Shown piece after piece: positions 56,926 to 64,000 of a DNA stretch of 64,000 nt (position 1 is the stretch's first letter; each line of letters begins with the position of its first letter). Where the stretch lies: NCBI RefSeq assembly GCF_000687475.1, contig NC_057319.1:2232001-2296000 (forward strand), given 5' to 3'. The notes under the pieces are model-generated. The model was not told where the DNA came from and ran no database searches. It saw only the letters and a list, made by a program, of their open reading frames with translations. Made by a program: the position numbers and the translations under genes. This stretch comes from Ustilaginoidea virens (taxonomy: Eukaryota > Ascomycota > Sordariomycetes > Hypocreales > Clavicipitaceae).

Positions 56926-58410
56926 TTACTCGGGATTTTCCATGGCATTCCATATTGGCTGCTCATTAGGTTCGCTTGGTTTCTCAAGCACCATGATCCC
57001 TATGTTTCCTTCGTAACGCACTCGTCTGCCCTCGTCGTCAACTAGACTGAGCTGTCTGGTCTCTCGCTCTTCGTACTCATCCCACTCATCGTTGTGAGAC
57101 CTGCGCGATGTCCACAAAGGCTCATTCAAGACGAGCCTGGCCAAAGTCAAGGGGTCATCGGTGAATAAAGCCTTGAACGGAATTTCCACTGCACCGTGCC
57201 ATTCGGGGCCTAGATAACCGCAAAGATCCCTGAGAGATCGATCACCCACGCCTCTGAGCCACCAAACGTTTCTGACAAGTTTCAGGAAAACACAGTAATG
57301 GGCCAAGATGACCAATGCCCGTTCCTGTCGCTTGCGAAACAAGTCAATCATCGGAGCGGGCAGGTAGGTGAACCATGTGATGATGCGTAGGTTCATCACT
57401 GCACCAAACCCTCTCAGTCGCAGATTGTGGTAAAGTGTTCCAAGATAATGGAGACATCTGAGGTAGGTAGCTTTGTATAAGAAATCCTCGTCTCCTGGTA
57501 GGGTTGATTCAACCATATGCCAAAGGTGTGGCGGAATGTGTCTGAATGCTGCTTTCAGATCTAGGGAGGGTCGGTAGAAAAGTTGCGCCAGCCCTGTGTT
57601 TGGTAGGGCGTCTCTACGAATACGATGTAATATAACGCCGATGCCGCGCCAAACCAGTATCCATTGAAGGATGAAGAGATCCGGACTCTCCTTCTCACGG
57701 AAGTTCCGAGATGACAAGGCAGTAATGACGAGGGAATTGGCAAGCAGCGCGCCAAAAGTTCTCGGATCAGCTGCTTCGATGGCTCGCTGGTATTCTGAAA
57801 AAGTACCAGACTCATAGTAGGATTGCCTCCTAGGATCGCCCAGATCATCGCCGATGGAATCCTTGGCGTGAAGACACGACAAGGCCATAACTGACTTGAA
57901 AAGGAATTGGACGCCAAAGGCGTGCTTCATGACGACAATTCGCATAACGTCGTCCACCGGCCTCGAATTACCGCCTTGTACGGAAAACGACGAACAGGTG
58001 TTCACCATAAAGTGCCAAATAATCTTCATGTCAACATGATCGCAATCCGGGAGAACGGCTAGCGGCTCCTGTATCACGATAGAAGACGTTGCATCGCGAG
58101 GAGAAACAGGTACGGCAAGGACGGCGGAGGAAGGCGAGGTTGTACTGGATCTTATCGAGGAGGCCTCTGATGGCTTCGGAGACGGGCGAGACCTGGTGAA
58201 GGCGGGGTAGGCACAATCTTCCTTCCGAAGGACACATGTTCGGCAAGTTGGTCGTCGTTCGTCGCATTTGACTTTACGGGACTTGCAATTCTGACATCCC
58301 GTACGAGATTTCTTGTGGGGCCGTTTGGGATGGAAAGGCTTGCTCTGCCCTGCCCTATCATCATCACCCGAAGAACCCGCAAAATGGTCCTTGTGATGAT
58401 AATCAACCAT
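56926..58410 (-). CDS. Zn2Cys6 transcription factor
   Basis: Fungal zinc-cluster regulator, single exon, 494 aa. The DNA-binding domain is near the N-terminus: cysteines at 39, 42, 49, 56, 59 and 66 with spacing 2-6-6-2-6 (TGCQNCKSRKVKCDERRPTC). A basic stretch (KRPHKKSR) precedes it and a Ser/Pro linker follows. The rest is the helical regulatory region of the sterol-uptake-control (Upc2-like) group, for example IWHFMVNTCSSFSV and LLANSLVITALSSRNF. Target genes are unknown; neighbours do not form a metabolic cluster. The start is the only Met ahead of the cluster. Confidence 0.9.
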   Translation of the reverse strand: MVDYHHKDHFAGSSGDDDRAGQSKPFHPKRPHKKSRTGCQNCKSRKVKCDERRPTCRTCVLRKEDCAYPAFTRSRPSPKPSEASSIRSSTTSPSSAVLAVPVSPRDATSSIVIQEPLAVLPDCDHVDMKIIWHFMVNTCSSFSVQGGNSRPVDDVMRIVVMKHAFGVQFLFKSVMALSCLHAKDSIGDDLGDPRRQSYYESGTFSEYQRAIEAADPRTFGALLANSLVITALSSRNFREKESPDLFILQWILVWRGIGVILHRIRRDALPNTGLAQLFYRPSLDLKAAFRHIPPHLWHMVESTLPGDEDFLYKATYLRCLHYLGTLYHNLRLRGFGAVMNLRIITWFTYLPAPMIDLFRKRQERALVILAHYCVFLKLVRNVWWLRGVGDRSLRDLCGYLGPEWHGAVEIPFKALFTDDPLTLARLVLNEPLWTSRRSHNDEWDEYEERETRQLSLVDDEGRRVRYEGNIGIMVLEKPSEPNEQPIWNAMENPE

Positions 58411-59450
58411 GACTCAACCACGACGATCCCACATGATGGACGCGAAATTCTCGTTTAAAGGACGCGGTTCACAAATGAGGACGAGCAGGGGAAGAGTTTC
58501 TTGTGCCAGTGTGAAGGAAGGTCCGAGATGGACGGCTGATAAATTTTCAACATGACTTGACTGAAAATGTCCTTGTCATCGGAAAGGCTGACGGCTTTGG
58601 CACAATCGCGGTTGACCCTTGGGCTGGTAGGAGGAGGTAGGTGATAACTAGCACGTATTTAGCATGAACACACCACGGGCGTAGATGACGGCTTACAGGC
58701 TGAAAATGGGGCAGGCAGCAGACCAAGGCTGGGCTAAGCTGCTCTTGGTCCAATGACTAATAAGGACCAGCTCTCTCTAGCCCAAGCTCTAGCCCAAGCA
58801 ACTGGAACCCAAGCAGATTTTTGGTGATAGTTCGAGTCTACAATTTTCATACCAGACTCAACTCTGTTGATACCCATGGACCACTTTGAGATGAGATTTA
58901 TGGAGGTAAATTGAGATTAGCTAGCCCATGCAAGAAGGGTCTGGTGATTTTGACAGATAGCTGAGATAGACTGACAGTCCTCAAGCACGAGGCTTCGCCT
59001 ATTACAGACACCTTTGGCACCAACCTTGCCTTCTGCAAACAGAGAGGCTGGTACTTCCAGTGACTCGTGGTAGGACAGCAATCACCCCCTGATGAATGAC
59101 ACCAGACCAGACACTAGTTTTGCTATGTGCCCAGAGCTAGTGTCCTTGTGATGCAGTGGGCTGTCGGCTCGGTGGCAATATTCCGCATACAGTCAGACCA
59201 GACTCAATTTGCTTGGCGTGACCGTTGCATTCTACCCCTGCAGGAACGGCAGTGTTTGAAAGGACAAAGCCAGACACAACAGAAGCATTGGCCATATCTA
59301 AAGTGGAAGTTTTGTCATTGGTACACAGCCCACAAACGAGACTAAAATTGATGGAGCTTTGAAGAAACCTCTCCCAGCCCTGGTTCCTCTACTCTATACA
59401 CAGGCTCCTTTCCCGCATCTCAAGGTATTATGATATGCTGCCAAGGCGGC
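58411..59450. other. Intergenic region between Zn2Cys6 gene and ATP2
   Basis: Promoter of the zinc-cluster gene and 3' flank of ATP2. Repeated short AGCCCAAG and CAGACCAGAC-type motifs occur near 58775-59110. No gene recognised. Confidence 0.5.
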
Positions 59451-61413
<1,963 letters not shown>

Positions 61414-63249
61414 CTTGCCAGATGACAGAGAGCGATCAGGGCGTGGATTGGACAGAGGGTGGTTGAAGCTGGGGAGAATTTGCAAAGAGAGCAGTTTTGC
61501 TCGGGAGCGGACATGGTTGTCGGTTGGAGCATTGTCAATAATCACGTGACACGCTAGCGCGAAATTGGCTGTTGTTTCTACGGCTGCAATTAGTCGGGGT
61601 TACGCCAGCTGCATTTGCAAAGAACAATAACTTCCAAGCCCAGAACAGCGTATATGAAATTGCACAGTACGAAAGACCTTGCTGGGTGATATTTTTCAGT
61701 CGGCCGTCCTGCGAAGTCGAACGCAAGCTTATCAATCAATGATACGGTCATGGAGGACTTGCCTTCACAAATAAAGCTCTGAGCAAGTGTGGGGTGTCCC
61801 CAGGAGACGGGACTCAGGAGGCTGGCGGCAGTCCACTTGTTTATCCCCCAAGAAAAGGTAGGTATGTTAGGTGTCTTGAAAAGGTTAGGTACCTAGGTAC
61901 TTACCGTGCTACCTCCTAGGTGCGCCAAGCCGGTTCATGGTGGCAGTTACCCGCTCGTCAGCTCTGATAAGTCACAGCAGACAATTGATACTATACGGAG
62001 TATACAGCTACATTACCTAAGGTAGTGACAGGTCACTCGGTGACTGTTTTGAGCTGTCTTACGATTGATAACAGACGGAACCTTGTCACCAGAGCCAGGT
62101 GTCGATAGGTACCATCGCGCGTCACTCCTGAGTATAAACATCATCTGGTACTATCATTACAATGTGCGGCCTATCTTACGATTCCTGATAACCAGTCAGT
62201 CTTATTATAGGCTACTTTGTCTCGTAAGTGACGGTGAATGTTTCAAGTTGGCAATCTCATAAGCTGTTAGGTCTCGAGCCGAAAATATTTACATTTTCAG
62301 AATTTACAAAATAATTCACTCGGTTATGACACATCAATCACTATGTAGTACAAAAGTAAACAATTCAGGCTGTAAAAGAATGGCAAAAGATAGCGAGGTG
62401 CAAGAACCGGAAGGTGCAATACATCATCGGAATTACAAGGCTATGATAATGACAGGGCCATAACAATAGCAAGGCTACCGTGACAATGATCAGGGGCCTA
62501 GAATTCAAAGGCAGGGTAAGAAGACAAGCACTACGAGTATTACAGCACCTTCGTTAAAGTATTATATCTAGCCATTATCACCGGCTAGGACCAGAACTAG
62601 GGATGCACGCGTAGTTACCTCTTTATCGGCGAAGAGTTGATGGAGTAACTATCCCCCTCTTCCCCGTACAAGTGCACGGCCCGGGCGAAGTTAATTGAAT
62701 AACTCGGCATTCCCTGCCTCAAGGTTACATGTTAGTTGTTGTTTCGGGCTCGGCTTTGCTATGGGCATTTCCACATCTGCGGACTTAAATATGGAACCTG
62801 TCTTGTCGCCGACTGAGGACTTCACCTTGGATGTTAGTACTCGCATTTTCCCTATTTATGCCGTTTCAAGAGGTTATCGAATTGCATTTCTTAAAGTGAC
62901 GGGCCTCTTTAGATTTCGCATATTCTTCCAGGCTGGCATGGCAACTACTTGGCGACGAAGGACAGCCCAAAAAAAGCGTAGATAGATTACCAACGAAAAA
63001 AAATAGTTATGATTTTGGGCTAAATGACATAAGTCGAGGGTTCGGAAAGACAGATCCAGCCTCAAGAACCTGTAGGATACTCGGTGGCCTGCAGTGCGCG
63101 ACTTCGCTCCATAAGCAACTTTCTTCCTCATCCTTGGACAATGCTCCGACGATCTATACATTTCGATCCGGGAGGGCAGCGATCACACATGGCCCCGATT
63201 GGGATTGCTCGACGATCGGCGCGATATAGTATTTGCACAGTGCTAGTGA
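61414..63249. other. Intergenic region between ATP2 and GLC3
   Basis: Promoter of ATP2, then about 1.2 kb without coding signal. CCTAGGTACC-type motifs cluster at 61858-61925 and the TACGGAGTA 9-mer is at 61994. Confidence 0.5.
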
Positions 63250-64000
63250 TTATCTTCCGGTGACTGACCCCTCGAGTGCTAAAATCTGTGGATTACACAT
63301 CAGATGAAAACGTCCGAAGAAAAGAACAGTCCGTGTATAACATTTACTCACCATCGCTGTCCGGCACGGAATGTATATCTGGGTCCAATTTTTGCGCCCA
63401 TTCCACTCCATTGGAGTTGTAAAAAATCGAGTGTTTTCATCCACTCGATTCAAGCCACCAACTTCCTTGGAGTCGGTGTTGAGAACGATGCGGTACATAC
63501 CAGCGATCTCGACACCAATTCGATAATCGGTGAAGCTTGATGAAGGGTGGAAGTTGAAGATGAATACTACACCAGCTCTCTCAAAAACAATTACCTTGTC
63601 CCCTTCATGTTTGAGAGAAACATATGCCTGAGGAGAGCTCAACCAATGGTATTTGGCTTCGCAGAGGTTCATAAGTCGATCAAAGTGGTTGAGATACTGG
63701 TATCGCAGCAGATTGTCTTCAGTCAGATTTAGCTGGCGACGCGCATACCAGAACGAATTATTGTTGCCTTCCCTGGGAAAATCAAGCCATTCCGGGTGAC
63801 CAAACTCGTTGCCCTCGAAGTTCAAGTATCCCTCGCCTCCCAGTCCGTGGGTTATCAGGCGAATCATTTTATGGAGGGACATGCCTCGTTCGATAACTGG
63901 AGTCAATGGCGACAATACTGACATGTTTGTATACATTTCAGCATCGCAAAGGTGCATCATGAGCGTCTTGTCGCCTACCAAACTTTGCGTCTGTGAGTAT
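63250..64000 (-). CDS. GLC3: Glycogen branching enzyme, C-terminal part (cut by window)
   Basis: 1,4-alpha-glucan branching enzyme (GH13 subfamily), which makes alpha-1,6 branches in glycogen. Only the 3' end is present. One exon runs from about 63990 (or beyond the window) to 63352, and a last exon is 63285-63250. The intron is GTGAGT...TCCACAG. Conserved text is [36 protein letters not shown] and [13 protein letters not shown], the (beta/alpha)8 end with the GNEFGHPEW signature, followed by the C-terminal beta domain. The tail after the last intron is only 11 residues ([11 protein letters not shown]). An acceptor-like TACTCACAG just inside the window edge suggests an intron there. Confidence 0.93.
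   Translation of the reverse strand, partial: YSQTQSLVGDKTLMMHLCDAEMYTNMSVLSPLTPVIERGMSLHKMIRLITHGLGGEGYLNFEGNEFGHPEWLDFPREGNNNSFWYARRQLNLTEDNLLRYQYLNHFDRLMNLCEAKYHWLSSPQAYVSLKHEGDKVIVFERAGVVFIFNFHPSSSFTDYRIGVEIAGMYRIVLNTDSKEVGGLNRVDENTRFFTTPMEWNGRKNWTQIYIPCRTAMVSKCYTRTVLFFGRFHLMCNPQILALEGSVTGR

Overview
The window is nuclear DNA of a filamentous ascomycete. Genes carry short GT-AG introns (about 45-190 bp) with CTAAC/CTGAC-like branch sites, proteins are eukaryotic housekeeping types, and one end holds repeats that look mutated by RIP (repeat-induced point mutation, C-to-T decay at CpA). Protein character (PROPPIN, Ppm2 fusion, Zn2Cys6, Pps1) fits Sordariomycetes, most likely Hypocreales; that placement is by recall, not by a search.

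Layout. 1-5350: a TA-rich transposon graveyard with a minus-strand gag remnant and a plus-strand aspartic-protease/polypurine-tract/LTR remnant of Gypsy-type elements. 5628-26528: RSC8/SWI3 subunit (+), PPM2/TYW4 (-), PPS1 phosphatase (+), ATG18 (-), RAD3/XPD (+), DDHD phospholipase (-), RGS protein (-). 26529-32176: a 5.6-kb stretch without a recognisable gene but with simple repeats. 32177-41880: ULP1 SUMO protease (-), phenol-hydroxylase-like FAD monooxygenase (-), an unrecognised three-exon gene (+). 41881-44222: gene-poor, with a 23-G tract and possible broken coding sequence. 44223-64000: CIA1 (+), KGD1 (-), TFB1 (+), a mitochondrial AAA ATPase of the MSP1 group (-), a Zn2Cys6 regulator (-), ATP2 (-) and the 3' end of a glycogen branching enzyme (-), cut by the window edge.

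Most genes act independently. Rad3 and Tfb1 are both TFIIH subunits, and Cia1 belongs to the machinery that loads the Fe-S cluster into Rad3/XPD; their proximity (about 23-30 kb) is probably coincidental synteny. Kgd1, Atp2 and the AAA ATPase are probably mitochondrial. I rebuilt the spliced genes by hand: reading frames close across every junction given, but no transcript data were available.

I found no convincing new multi-gene system. The most unusual items are the microexons (10 and 20 nt in RAD3, 11 and 22 nt in ATP2), a GC-AG intron in RSC8, an apparent inactive AAA-like module in the ATPase, an intergenic 9-mer TACTCCGTA far more frequent than chance, and the unrecognised gene at 40089-41880.
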